A DNA stretch of 62,837 bases from Cloacibacillus sp. (GTDB lineage: Bacteria > Synergistota > Synergistia > Synergistales > Synergistaceae), in assembly GCA_036655895.1 (NCBI GenBank), contig JAVVPF010000004.1, positions 1 to 62,837 on the forward strand, written 5' to 3'. Of this stretch, positions 16,294 to 25,255 are shown in pieces. The notes beneath the pieces are model-generated. The model saw nothing but the letters and a program-made list of their open reading frames with translations, did not search any database and was not told the DNA's origin. Both the position numbers and the translations under genes were made by a program. Positions within the stretch are counted from its first letter, which is position 1; each line of letters opens with the position of its first letter.

Positions 16294-17043
16294 CTATAGG
16301 CTCCTTTTATTTTGCGTTCCATTAGCTTCTTCCTCTATATTTTCTCTGCGCCATAGGCATTCCCTATACCTTAGGCATTCAGAGCATAGCGAACCTACAT
16401 GATTTGACAAGTAGTGAGGACCGAGCCCTACTATGAAGGAGTTTGAGATGTGGGGAATCAAAAAGGAGGCTGCGTTGATTGTCAATCCTATATTTTCGCC
16501 ATGTCCAAGGCTATAAAGCTCACGCTGCCCTTCAACTCCCCATCCGGCAGCTGAACCTGGTTTCATAGACGGACCAACCCCCCATCCCTTTGAAGCAGCT
16601 ATATCTTCCACATACTTTCTCATGGCGGCTGCAAGTTCATTCAAGGCAAGTATGCCGAAAAGGTCAATGTAATACATCATAAGACAATCATTCGCCTTGG
16701 CATATTTCTGCAAGAGCAAAACCAGCGGCGCACCTACAGTACATAGTACCACGGCAATCTCTTTAGCCGGAATCATATACCCTACGCTACGACCTAGATG
16801 CACTTGTTTTGTGAGCCGCTCAGAAATATACAGTTCAATATTTTCATTTGCGCTGCTGCACTCCACTGTTGGGTAGATCTCTATGGCCGACCGCATTGCA
16901 ACACATTTTACGCCCTCTGCATACGCCCTTTCCGCAGCGTCTGTCATTTCCCGTGAGACGGATCTTTTTCGTTTATCTTCCGGATATCTTGAAAACATAT
17001 CGGACGCGGTAAAATGTATCGTATCCAGCGTTATAGTCTCCAC
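16294..17043 (-). CDS. MetH-activation-domain-like protein with Cys-rich tail, copy 1
   Basis: A 249-residue paralogue of the next gene, with the same landmarks: KEIAVVLCTVGAPL, the CLMMYYIDLFGILALNELAAAM segment, GWGVGPSMKPGSAAGW, IGLTINAASFLIPHISNSFIVGLGP, and a tail LCSECLRYRECLWRRE with three conserved Cys. It starts with GTG at 17043 behind GAGGAGAGG. Only two bases separate its stop from the next start. Lying directly behind the RACo-type gene (16 bases), it probably acts in reductive activation of the local corrinoid proteins. Two adjacent copies match the two corrinoid proteins in the array, which may mean one activator partner per carrier (inference). Confidence 0.78.
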   Translation of the reverse strand: METITLDTIHFTASDMFSRYPEDKRKRSVSREMTDAAERAYAEGVKCVAMRSAIEIYPTVECSSANENIELYISERLTKQVHLGRSVGYMIPAKEIAVVLCTVGAPLVLLLQKYAKANDCLMMYYIDLFGILALNELAAAMRKYVEDIAASKGWGVGPSMKPGSAAGWGVEGQRELYSLGHGENIGLTINAASFLIPHISNSFIVGLGPHYLSNHVGSLCSECLRYRECLWRRENIEEEANGTQNKRSL

Positions 17044-17058
17044 GACAGCATCCTCTCC

Positions 17059-18651
17059 TCAGAACAGCATGTTTTTTACAAACAATTCCTGAAAACTTTT
17101 ATGCGTGGCCAGTTCTATATGCGTCGCCATTTCGCTGATCTCGCAACAGCGTTTTAATCCTTGCGGGTAACATAGAAGTTTCATGGCGCCCAATCCGGAG
17201 CTGTTACCTATTGGATGAATTTTCTTATCCGATATCATTGGCAGCATCCCGACAGTTTGCGCATTGTGAATATTAATATAATTACCAAAGGCGCCAGCCA
17301 TATATATTTTTTCAACTTCTTTTAGATCTTTTCCCGCCTCCTGCAGCATGATTTCTATCCCCGTAGCTATTGCGCTCTTGGCAAGCTGTATCTCACGAAT
17401 ATCCTTCTGAGTTATATAAATTGGATCCGTGGTATTTGTCAGCAGGAATCTCTTGTTCCTTCTATCCATCCTATGATATAAAGACCCTTGAGATAATGAA
17501 GCGAACTTACCATTTGTTTCGATTATTTTTTCATTTATCATCAAAGCGATAGCGTCAACAAGGCCAGAGCCACATATTCCCTTCGGGGGCCTGTTGCCTA
17601 TTATAGTACAATCCACCTCTTCGTTGATAATTGCCACAGTATCTATTGCACCGGACGAAGCACGCATTCCCTGAGAGATCTTAGCCCCTTCAAGGGCCGG
17701 CCCTGCCGCCGCCGAGCAACACAATAAATAGGAGCTGTTGCCAAGCGCCATTTCATTATTGGTACCTATGTCTATCAACAAAGACAGCTTCTCGCTTTCC
17801 ACCATGCCAGAATAGAAGATCCCAGACGTTATGTCACCGCCTACAAACCCGGATATGTTAGGAATAAAACTGACTTTAGCATTCGGGACGACGTTCAGTC
17901 CAACGCTAGACGCCTTTATCTCGTTGAGGCTGATAAAAGGTGGGCGAAATGGCGCTCTACCTATGCTTTGGGGGTCCACGGCGGCAAAGATATGCTCCAT
18001 GGTTGTATTGCCAGAAACTATGATTTGAGACAGATTTACAGGTTGGGCGCCGTTCTTTTCCAGCAGATTCCTTATCATGTCATTAACAGTATGTATTAGT
18101 TTCTTATTAAGGACAACAAGGCCTTCTGGATTGTCAACTATGTAACTTATTCTTGATATTACATCATCGCCATACATTGTTTGAGGATTCACCGCGGAAG
18201 TTACCGCAAGAACAGCAGCGCGCACTGTATCTATGAGGTAGGCTACAAGTGTGGTAGTGCCAATATCAAGCGCAACGCCAAGATTAGCGTGGGAGAACGC
18301 TGCCTCCACAACCATCTCCGTTCCGCAGCCTAACCCGTGGAGTATCTGCATGGACTCATCCGCTCTATCAACCAACGCTACAGTCATCCCGGCTTCTGGT
18401 TTTATCTGACATGCAAGGCGAATATTATTTTTTCTCTCATCGGCTGTCAGAATCCTCATTTCAGTTTCGGTATAAGGTTGGGATGTACCACCTACAGCCA
18501 TCCTGCATTTTCCGCAGATGCCTTTGCCGCCGCATGGGTGTGATATATCCACACCCGCCCTGCATGCGAGTGCATGAAGATCCTTTTCGCCGCAGAGCTC
18601 CACATTCATGTTTTGTTCGCAAAAACGGACGCTGCCTGAAGAGTTCTGCAA
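17059..18651 (-). CDS. RACo-type corrinoid activator ([2Fe-2S] ferredoxin plus ASKHA ATPase)
   Basis: A 530-residue ATP-dependent reductive activator of corrinoid proteins (DUF4445/RACo group). The N-terminal plant-type ferredoxin has its cluster ligands at Cys40, Cys46, Cys49 (HPCGGKGICGKC) and Cys81. A linker domain follows, then the actin-like ATPase with GVALDIGTTTLVAYLID, SGNTTMEHI, LLIDIGTNNEMALG, CCSAAAGPALEGA and AGAFGNYINIHNA. The start must be the TTG at 18651: a stop lies three codons upstream and GGAG is ten bases before it. It lies 25 bases behind the HyuA-like gene and ahead of the two MetH-activation-like genes. Role: reduce Co(II) carriers that fall out of the methyl cycle. 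Confidence 0.92.
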   Translation of the reverse strand: MQNSSGSVRFCEQNMNVELCGEKDLHALACRAGVDISHPCGGKGICGKCRMAVGGTSQPYTETEMRILTADERKNNIRLACQIKPEAGMTVALVDRADESMQILHGLGCGTEMVVEAAFSHANLGVALDIGTTTLVAYLIDTVRAAVLAVTSAVNPQTMYGDDVISRISYIVDNPEGLVVLNKKLIHTVNDMIRNLLEKNGAQPVNLSQIIVSGNTTMEHIFAAVDPQSIGRAPFRPPFISLNEIKASSVGLNVVPNAKVSFIPNISGFVGGDITSGIFYSGMVESEKLSLLIDIGTNNEMALGNSSYLLCCSAAAGPALEGAKISQGMRASSGAIDTVAIINEEVDCTIIGNRPPKGICGSGLVDAIALMINEKIIETNGKFASLSQGSLYHRMDRRNKRFLLTNTTDPIYITQKDIREIQLAKSAIATGIEIMLQEAGKDLKEVEKIYMAGAFGNYINIHNAQTVGMLPMISDKKIHPIGNSSGLGAMKLLCYPQGLKRCCEISEMATHIELATHKSFQELFVKNMLF

Positions 18652-18676
18652 TAGGCGTCAGCTCCTTCAATAATAG

Positions 18677-20668
18677 TTACTGTTCTGTAACAGTAAAATA
18701 TATATGAGTGCATAAATGCACTTTGCGCGCACCACCGGCTATCCTTACATCTTCATCTTCCCGTTGATAGCTGATCAACGGGATCTTTGCCCCAGCGTTT
18801 TTCGCACGTTCTGTAAGCCACGGACAAACGTCGTTGATAACGCAAAGGACAGCCTCTTCGAGTACTTCAAAATCCCGTATCTCCATCGGTAAATGGGCTC
18901 GATACCCTCCGGCCTGCAGTGGCGCGATGAGTACCGCATATCGCAAATAGAATGTGCCGACAGCCGCTCCGACCGCGCCAGCCACTTCAGCGTCGGTAGG
19001 TAAAATCGACCGTCGAGCGAGCAGCTCCGCGCTTTTTTCTATAAATGCCCACGAAGGCGCTCCGACACCAATAAGATCAGCATTAAGTTTAAGCTGTATG
19101 GCCGAAGCTCCATTTAATGCGGGGGAAAGGGCATAGTCTATCAATCGCTCCCCATCCCCTCCTTTAGCGTAGTGGAACAATTCTTTTGAGAGACTCTTCA
19201 TAAAAACGTTTTTTGCCGCAAGGCGGCTAACTTTTTCACATATTTCACGACAAATATCTTCGGTCGTGTCTCTAGTCTCCGCCATAAGGATGCGGGCTCC
19301 AAATTCGGAAGCCCGTCTATCCCATTTACTAATCTTCCCAAGTACAGCAAGGGCATCTGTGGGCGTAAAACCGGCGAATTGTATAAGCCCTCTCTGTTCC
19401 ATCTCATCAAGCTGCACCATCGCCATATTGAAAAGACGTTCGTTTTCCAACAGTTTATTCACGGGCAGGGGACCATCTTGAAGCATTGAGAGTATGTTTT
19501 TTTCAAAAAACGTGACCGCCAAAGCCTCGCTTCCTTTAAAAACGATAAGAGGTTCCTGTTGTATTGAGCGGGTTGACAATTCTTCAAGATACTCGGAGAT
19601 AACAGGATATTCCGAAGCGGCAGAACAAAGAGATCTTACGCGGCCAGGGCCTATAAGCAGTTCTTGTTTTTTTGAAAACCTTACCCTGCTGTCTCCTCCA
19701 AGGCCAAAGGTCAGTATATCAATTGATTTTACGAGAGTCCGGTGCCCTCCTACGGTGATGCCATCTGTCGAAAGCGCAGGCCTTCCATCTTTATTCAGAT
19801 AGATGATATCTGTCGTAGTGCCGCCGATATCAACCACACAGGATCGGTTTTTGCGCTCTGCGGCACGCGATAGATAACAGGCTCCAAGAGCGCTGGCGGC
19901 AGGGCCGGAAAGCACCGTCTCTATTGGATGGACACGCGCCCAGTCCATACTAACGAGAGAGCCGTCTCCACGTACCACCATAATGGGAGCCACGACGCCA
20001 TATTTGCCGCAAACTTTTGCGACGGAGTTGAGGAGGTCTATGATAATGGGTATCAAGCCAGCATTTAGCGCAACGGTAGTAGCTCTTTTCAGCGCATCCA
20101 AATCTGTCGCCAGTTCATGACCGCATGTAACGACAATATCAGGACGGAGGTCACAGACAAGTTCCCTGGCTCGTAATTCATGCGAGGGATTACGGACCGA
20201 AAAATAGGCGGAAATTGCCACCGTACTCACATTGTGCAGCTCATCTTTACATATCTTTACAAACGCCTCTTCATCAAAAGCGGCGTTTTCATTACCTTTA
20301 GCATCATGACCGCCTTTTACCTGATATACGAAGTCTGTGCCAAATTTTTTCTCAGTTTTATATTTCTCAACGATGTCGTCCGCATACCCTATTAAAATTA
20401 GGGCGCTAGAGCGGAGCTTGCCTTCTACTATCGCATTGGTTGCCAATGTAGTGGCGAGATTTACGGCTTGTACCTGTTCTGGGTGGATTTGCTGAAGAAT
20501 CAGTCGTAATCCGTTTTCAATCGTCATTATTAAATCGTCATGCAGTGTGGGCGTCTTTACTTTAGCAACGACACCTGCCTCGGTATCTTCAAAAAAAACA
20601 AGGTCTGTAAAGGTTCCGCCTGCATCGATGCCTAATATGCCTTTTTTGCGCATTGCTTGAGAAACCAA
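18677..20668 (-). CDS. Hydantoinase/oxoprolinase A-family (HyuA-like) ASKHA protein
   Basis: A 663-residue protein of the HyuA/5-oxoprolinase superfamily. It opens with the phosphate-binding loop GILGIDAGGTFTDLVFF, then LATTLATNAIVEG, ALNAGLIP, VRGDGSL, the ETVLSGPAASALGA loop and CVVDIGGTTTDIIYLN. These are the standard ATPase elements. No HyuB partner is adjacent. Relatives open cyclic amides with ATP, but members also occur beside corrinoid methyltransferases, where the role is unsettled. The TTG at 20668 is taken as start; the ATG at 20653 is possible. First gene of a four-gene operon with RACo and the two MetH-activation-like proteins, behind a promoter with a shared palindromic motif. 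Confidence 0.82.
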   Translation of the reverse strand: MVSQAMRKKGILGIDAGGTFTDLVFFEDTEAGVVAKVKTPTLHDDLIMTIENGLRLILQQIHPEQVQAVNLATTLATNAIVEGKLRSSALILIGYADDIVEKYKTEKKFGTDFVYQVKGGHDAKGNENAAFDEEAFVKICKDELHNVSTVAISAYFSVRNPSHELRARELVCDLRPDIVVTCGHELATDLDALKRATTVALNAGLIPIIIDLLNSVAKVCGKYGVVAPIMVVRGDGSLVSMDWARVHPIETVLSGPAASALGACYLSRAAERKNRSCVVDIGGTTTDIIYLNKDGRPALSTDGITVGGHRTLVKSIDILTFGLGGDSRVRFSKKQELLIGPGRVRSLCSAASEYPVISEYLEELSTRSIQQEPLIVFKGSEALAVTFFEKNILSMLQDGPLPVNKLLENERLFNMAMVQLDEMEQRGLIQFAGFTPTDALAVLGKISKWDRRASEFGARILMAETRDTTEDICREICEKVSRLAAKNVFMKSLSKELFHYAKGGDGERLIDYALSPALNGASAIQLKLNADLIGVGAPSWAFIEKSAELLARRSILPTDAEVAGAVGAAVGTFYLRYAVLIAPLQAGGYRAHLPMEIRDFEVLEEAVLCVINDVCPWLTERAKNAGAKIPLISYQREDEDVRIAGGARKVHLCTHIYFTVTEQ

Positions 20669-20700
20669 AACACCACTTCCCTACATAAAATATTATTTTC

Positions 20701-20732
20701 ATTATAGCACACCGAAGAAATAAATATTTCAA
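20701..20732 (-). promoter_or_regulatory. Promoter region of the HyuA/RACo operon with shared TTGAAAT motif
   Basis: On the minus strand TTGAAATATTTATTTC (20717-20732) is identical over 16 bases to the promoter element of the second UroD-thioredoxin gene. TATAAT (20701-20706) lies 20 bases beyond the TTGAAA, a rather long spacing, so the motif may be an activator or repressor site rather than the -35 itself. Confidence 0.55.
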
Positions 20733-20760
20733 ATGGCTTAAGGATATATTTAAAATATTA

Positions 20761-21666
20761 TTATATCGGTTTGCTCGTTCCCTTTATAGTGGAGCCTATG
20801 ATGGCAATAATAATCAACAGGCCGCCAATTATCTCATGCAAGGTTGGAAATGTGCCAACTATCGCGGCGCTGAGCAAAAAGACGACGACTATCTCAAATG
20901 CGGAGAGTATACTTACTAAAGTAGCCGGGATGCAATTAAATGAAGCATAGAATAGAGCGTATGCAAGCAAAGTGCTCATCACGGCTTGAAGCATGGTCAC
21001 TGTTAAATAAAAAAAGGTTAAATTGCCGATATCATCCCAGCCTAAAAAAAACGACTTGCAGATGAACAACCCAAACCCACCGAATAAATTGCCATAAAAT
21101 AAAATTTTGCACTGGTCAACATCTCCTTTTTTGGCCTTTTCCCTTGTTGTAATCACTAGCAGACTGATTCCGGAGACGGACAACAACCCCCAAAGGACGC
21201 CAGCAATCGATATTCCAGACCTATTTCCATAACTTTCGCAAGCTACTCCAATATAGACGCCCACAATTACTAATGTGCCAGCTATAAAATCAAGCAGGAC
21301 CGGCTTTTCATGGGCCGCCCACAGGGAAATAACCATGGTAAACAATGGAAAGGTATAATGTAATATTATTGCTTCCGAAGTTGAAAGGTAAATCAATGAC
21401 ATCGCATACCCCCCTGTGTTGCACATAATTGAAAAGAAGGATACACTCCCATAAAATTTCATATCGTTCCTGAACACAGACACAAGGTCCTCTTTCTTGA
21501 TGCAATAAAGCCATACTCCGAGAATGGACGCAACAAGTACATTCCTGATGATGAGGACCGAAATGACATGAATATCCGCCGCTACCATCAATTTAGCTAT
21601 AGGGCTACCGCTTCCCCAGCATAGTGTGGCTAGAATCACAAAAACTACACCCTTAATATATGTCAT
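20761..21666 (-). CDS. EamA-family (DMT superfamily) transporter
   Basis: A 301-residue inner-membrane protein with ten hydrophobic helices in two EamA repeats (ILATLCWGSGSPIAKLM at the first helix, ATLVSILSAFEIVVVFLLSAAIVG in the second half). Such proteins export amino acids or metabolites, or import small solutes. I start at the ATG at 21666, five bases after GGGGAG; the upstream ATGs lack a ribosome site. It lies alone between the opine-dehydrogenase operon's terminator and the HyuA operon. Substrate unknown; export of a demethylated amino acid is a guess. Confidence 0.85.
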   Translation of the reverse strand: MTYIKGVVFVILATLCWGSGSPIAKLMVAADIHVISVLIIRNVLVASILGVWLYCIKKEDLVSVFRNDMKFYGSVSFFSIMCNTGGYAMSLIYLSTSEAIILHYTFPLFTMVISLWAAHEKPVLLDFIAGTLVIVGVYIGVACESYGNRSGISIAGVLWGLLSVSGISLLVITTREKAKKGDVDQCKILFYGNLFGGFGLFICKSFFLGWDDIGNLTFFYLTVTMLQAVMSTLLAYALFYASFNCIPATLVSILSAFEIVVVFLLSAAIVGTFPTLHEIIGGLLIIIAIIGSTIKGTSKPI

Positions 21667-21747
21667 AACGCTCCCCTGCAGCATCATTAATCAATATAAT
21701 ATTCATACAGCCTACCTGCAGTTTCAAAAGCAAGCTCAAACAAAAAA

Positions 21748-21790
21748 GCTGTAAAGATACGGATGAAAGCTCAACCGCCATCTTTACAGC
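21748..21790 (-). terminator. Terminator of the PrpD-mttB2-corrinoid-opine dehydrogenase operon
   Basis: GCTGTAAAGAT (21748-21758) pairs with ATCTTTACAGC (21780-21790). On the minus strand it is followed by TTTTTTG, 22 bases beyond the opine-dehydrogenase-like stop codon. Confidence 0.8.
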
Positions 21791-21812
21791 CATCGTGAAA
21801 ACGATTCGGTAG

Positions 21813-23051
21813 TTATTTTCTGTACGCGCCGTTATTCAGATAGTCAAGCAGCGCTTCTTTTGACATATTGTCTATGCCAAGATATTCGAGCGTGTAGCCC
21901 TCATTAAAGAAATTTTTCTTATGCATAGCGCCCGCAAGGATAATCATGGAATCAATAATAGGCGTAGGGACATCATAAGCCTTCCCAAGTTCATGGTAGA
22001 TTTTGCAGCCAACTGGGACGTCCTCGGTTATATATCTGTGATGGATGCTGTTGGGGCCTGTGTTTGCCTCCGTCGTAGGTTCATCCAGCGGCAGCCACAT
22101 GTTATCTTTGCCATTTTTGTCAAGCCCCATATACTCCTGCGCCAGAATACTGCGGCGGTTAAAGAACGACTCATACGAATACTTCGGGACGCCGACACCA
22201 ATAGCTTCAGCAATGGCTATCTCTTCGTTGTAGAACTGATACTGAACTTCGCATATAGCAGGGCAGAGAGCATGCGCATACATAGAGTAGCCGCTTTTAT
22301 CAAAGCTGCCGAATATTTTTCCCCAGTTCTCCATAGTTGAAACACCAAGGAGAGAGGCTGGAACATGAATGACGGGATTGATGTTGGCAAAGCCAATGTC
22401 AAGGACGGTATTGCCTTTTGAAGCGCCGTCTCCATACGTCACCGCATCAATACAGGGCAGAGATTTTGAGGCTTCTACAAAATCCTCCCAATCCGTCATC
22501 GGCAGCGTAGCGCCACGAAGCGTTATTGCACGGTATTTCACACCTACATGGGGAAGCATCATACCGCCGACCGTCTCTATGCGCGTTCCGTAGGGAGCGC
22601 TGGACCATGCGCCTACAATGACCTTTTTCTGACACCCGGCCTCCCTCATCATCTTGCGCAAGATGAGCGATGCAAAGTTATCTGTAAAAATGCTTATAAC
22701 CTGTCCGTCTTCAAGATGAGGGATCAACTGACGGAAAAAGTGTTCATGCGCGAAAGCTGGGGCAGCTACAACAATATGTCCAGCGCCCTTTACAGCCTCC
22801 GCCATATCGCTTGTCAACATGTCAAATTTAGCATTTCCAGAACGATTGAAACCATAAAGGTTCCTCTGAATACCGTCGAGTTCTATTCCGGTCTTGTCAA
22901 GGTGCGCCAGAGTCTTTTCTGCAAATGGCGACATGTCAAAGAGGCGAACCTCCCTGCCGGCCAGTTTCATATCCGCAGCACAAGTTTTTCCAACAGCACC
23001 GCCACCCAGTACCGCGATTGGCATATCTTTAAGATAATCCATCTTACTCAT
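21813..23051 (-). CDS. NAD/NADP-dependent octopine/nopaline (opine) dehydrogenase family protein
   Basis: A 412-residue cytosolic oxidoreductase. An N-terminal Rossmann domain begins PIAVLGGGAVGKTCAADMKLAGREVRLFD (GGGAVG dinucleotide loop) and includes HIVVAAPAFAHEHFFRQLIP. The C-terminal helical domain has the opine-dehydrogenase-type region NPVIHVPASLLG with its catalytic His and NTGPNSIHHRYITEDVPVG. The family links or cleaves an amino acid and a 2-oxo acid through a secondary amine. The ATG at 23051 has GGAGG eight bases upstream. It is 26 bases behind the second corrinoid gene, so it probably handles the secondary amine left by demethylation, or a methylated opine (inference). Confidence 0.85.
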   Translation of the reverse strand: MSKMDYLKDMPIAVLGGGAVGKTCAADMKLAGREVRLFDMSPFAEKTLAHLDKTGIELDGIQRNLYGFNRSGNAKFDMLTSDMAEAVKGAGHIVVAAPAFAHEHFFRQLIPHLEDGQVISIFTDNFASLILRKMMREAGCQKKVIVGAWSSAPYGTRIETVGGMMLPHVGVKYRAITLRGATLPMTDWEDFVEASKSLPCIDAVTYGDGASKGNTVLDIGFANINPVIHVPASLLGVSTMENWGKIFGSFDKSGYSMYAHALCPAICEVQYQFYNEEIAIAEAIGVGVPKYSYESFFNRRSILAQEYMGLDKNGKDNMWLPLDEPTTEANTGPNSIHHRYITEDVPVGCKIYHELGKAYDVPTPIIDSMIILAGAMHKKNFFNEGYTLEYLGIDNMSKEALLDYLNNGAYRK

Positions 23052-23077
23052 TTCAAAAACCTCCATATTCAGTCAAT

Positions 23078-23719
23078 TTATTTAGAAAGAGACAAAAGCT
23101 GCTTTGCAACAGTTACGGCTTCATTAGCATCTGACGAATAATTTGCACCGATCTTATCCGCAAACATCGGAGAAAGCGGAGCGCCGCCAACCATTACCGG
23201 CATATTATCTGTAAGCCCTTCCTCTTTTAGTGCGTCTATTACATCTTTCATGGTTGCCATAGTGGTGGTAAGCATTGCGGAGAGCCCCAATATTTCCGGC
23301 TTGATTTCTTTGACCTTCTCCACGATCTTAGCCGCAGGGACGTCTACACCGATGTTGATAACTTCAAAACCGGCCCCCTCCAACATCATACCGACAAGTT
23401 TTATGCCTATATCGTGCAGGTCACCCTCTACGGTAACCATCAGTATCTTCGCGGAAGCCTCTGCTCCAGAGGCTAAAAGAAGCGGCTTTATAAGCGCCAC
23501 GCCAGCCTGCATCGCCTTTGCGGAAACCAAGACCTCAGGGACAAACATCTCCCCCTCTTTAAAAAGGACGCTGACCTCATCCATACCGGAAAGCAGACCC
23601 TTGTTTAATATTTCCTGCGCAGGGATCCCTTCGTCGATCGCTTTTTGCACATTAGTCGTTACCACACTTACAGAACCATCGACCAGCGCCTCTGCTATAG
23701 TCTCAAATAGTTGACTCAT
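23078..23719 (-). CDS. Corrinoid (B12-binding) methyl-carrier protein, MttC/MtbC-like, copy 2
   Basis: A 213-residue paralogue of the first corrinoid protein, identical in length. The cap domain carries GLLSGMDEVSVLFKEGEMFVPEVLVSAKAMQAG. The B12 domain carries GDLHDIGIKLVGMMLEGAGFEV (His is the expected lower cobalt ligand), LSAMLTTTMATMKDV and VMVGGAPLSP. AAGGAG precedes the ATG. It lies 51 bases behind the second MttB homologue and 26 bases ahead of the opine-dehydrogenase-like gene, so it should accept the methyl group removed by that MttB enzyme. Confidence 0.94.
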   Translation of the reverse strand: MSQLFETIAEALVDGSVSVVTTNVQKAIDEGIPAQEILNKGLLSGMDEVSVLFKEGEMFVPEVLVSAKAMQAGVALIKPLLLASGAEASAKILMVTVEGDLHDIGIKLVGMMLEGAGFEVINIGVDVPAAKIVEKVKEIKPEILGLSAMLTTTMATMKDVIDALKEEGLTDNMPVMVGGAPLSPMFADKIGANYSSDANEAVTVAKQLLSLSK

Positions 23720-23770
23720 TTTTATTCTCCTTCTCTAAAATGTGATGTATTTGTTTTAATATTTGGTGCG

Positions 23771-25228
23771 TCAATCGATCAGTTTTCTCCACTTACTTTC
23801 ATGCTCTTCAAGAATCTGCAGCATTGACGGGTCGATTTCTGGATTGACAGGAGCCTCTATCAGCTCCAGTGTTTTATCCTTTATCTTTTTACTAAATGCA
23901 TCCGCCGCAATTTCGCCAGTGAGGCTTCTGTCAAATATTTTTGAATACCAGACTGATTTAAAATTCTCAAGAGTTGAATCTTCTTCAAGATAGTGTCCTC
24001 TCGGGCCGACCTTTTTAATCGTCTCAAAGAGGAACGCCTCGTCAGAACAATCTATCCCGCCTTGATAGACCCGCAACATATCCAATACTTCATTTGTATA
24101 CACATATAATTCCGGGGATATCGCTGAGGCATGGTTCATAACACCAAAGTCATGAACGATATCGGCGCCGGTAAGCGCGGTAGAAAGAAGAGCCATCGTA
24201 ACCTCTGAGGCGGCCTGCATATCAAGATTCTGAGAATCTGTGCATCCGGCTGTGCCAAAGAACGGTATATTGTAATAATCTGCCATCTCAGCTGAGGCGG
24301 CTATTCCAAAATGGAACTCCGGCGCGCCGTATGAACCCGTCGTTGTTTTCATGTCCAGAATCGTCGGCATACTGCCTGCAATAAACGCAGCGCCAGGATA
24401 CGCCAACTGCTGGATCACAAGACCAGAAAGAATTTCCGCAAAATTTTGAGCAAGAGCAGCCGCGAGAAAAATCGGGGAGGTGCCGCCACGCATCGAATAT
24501 GGCATGTAGACGCAAGGCACGCCGGCCTCAGAACACATCATCAGCTTTTTGAGACTGTCCCCGCTGTGATTAAAAGGAGGGACTGGTTCGCAATATCCAA
24601 AGATAAACGGCTTTTCTCTAAGTCCCTGGGCTCCGCCCTTTATATCCCTCGCCAAATCAATGATGTCTCTATACGTAGGGGCATAGTCCGGGCTGAAATA
24701 CATGGGCTTCGTGGTATATTTCAGCGTATTGGAGAAATTCATACGACCGGCTATAGTGGGAGGGCAGTCTGATATCAGACCATTACTCGCAAGGTAATTT
24801 ACATTTGGAAGCGCATCAGCCACCTTGGCTACGTGGGAGGAGGTCTCCATTGTATGACTGGTGATTTTGCTGGTCACAGGGTCTACATATGACAGGCTGC
24901 TGGTGGACCCGCCAAAGTATTTATTCACTTTATTAACATCCATAGCCAGCTCGCCGTTGACGGTATATAGTTTAAATCCTGATGGGACGCTTTTAAGCGC
25001 TTTGTCCACCATACAGCTCGGTATGGAAATATATCCTTTTCCAATTTCCGTTGCCCCGTTGTCAAGAAGTAAAGAACGAACAGTATCGTCTCCGATTATC
25101 ATCCCCACTTCTTCCATGATCCGCCGTGCATACGAATCTATTTTCTGACATTTTTCATTGTTGAGAATGCGGAGCTTATATTCTGGTGAAATATAATGTT
25201 TCACACTCTCTCTTTTCATCTTCCTCAT
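23771..25228 (-). CDS. MttB-superfamily methyltransferase without pyrrolysine, copy 2
   Basis: A 485-residue MttB-family enzyme, only distantly similar to copy 1. Visible blocks: IDSYARRIMEEVGMIIGDDTVRSLLLDNGA at the N-terminus, YFGGSTSSLSYVD, GGTSPIFLAAALAQNFAEILSGLVIQQLAYPGAAFIAGSMP and FFGTAGCTDSQNLDMQAASE. The frame has no internal TAG, so it is a non-pyrrolysine member. GGAGGAG precedes the ATG by seven bases. It sits between a PrpD-family gene and the second corrinoid gene. The divergence from copy 1 suggests a different methylated substrate, handled together with the opine-dehydrogenase-like enzyme. Confidence 0.9.
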   Translation of the reverse strand: MRKMKRESVKHYISPEYKLRILNNEKCQKIDSYARRIMEEVGMIIGDDTVRSLLLDNGATEIGKGYISIPSCMVDKALKSVPSGFKLYTVNGELAMDVNKVNKYFGGSTSSLSYVDPVTSKITSHTMETSSHVAKVADALPNVNYLASNGLISDCPPTIAGRMNFSNTLKYTTKPMYFSPDYAPTYRDIIDLARDIKGGAQGLREKPFIFGYCEPVPPFNHSGDSLKKLMMCSEAGVPCVYMPYSMRGGTSPIFLAAALAQNFAEILSGLVIQQLAYPGAAFIAGSMPTILDMKTTTGSYGAPEFHFGIAASAEMADYYNIPFFGTAGCTDSQNLDMQAASEVTMALLSTALTGADIVHDFGVMNHASAISPELYVYTNEVLDMLRVYQGGIDCSDEAFLFETIKKVGPRGHYLEEDSTLENFKSVWYSKIFDRSLTGEIAADAFSKKIKDKTLELIEAPVNPEIDPSMLQILEEHESKWRKLID

Positions 25229-25255
25229 CTGTATCTCCTCCTGGTATTTTTCCCG

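Noticed and set aside
10331-25228. Pyrrolysine-containing methylamine methyltransferases
   Set aside because: Both MttB homologues are continuous full-length frames without an internal TAG, and no pyl genes are seen.
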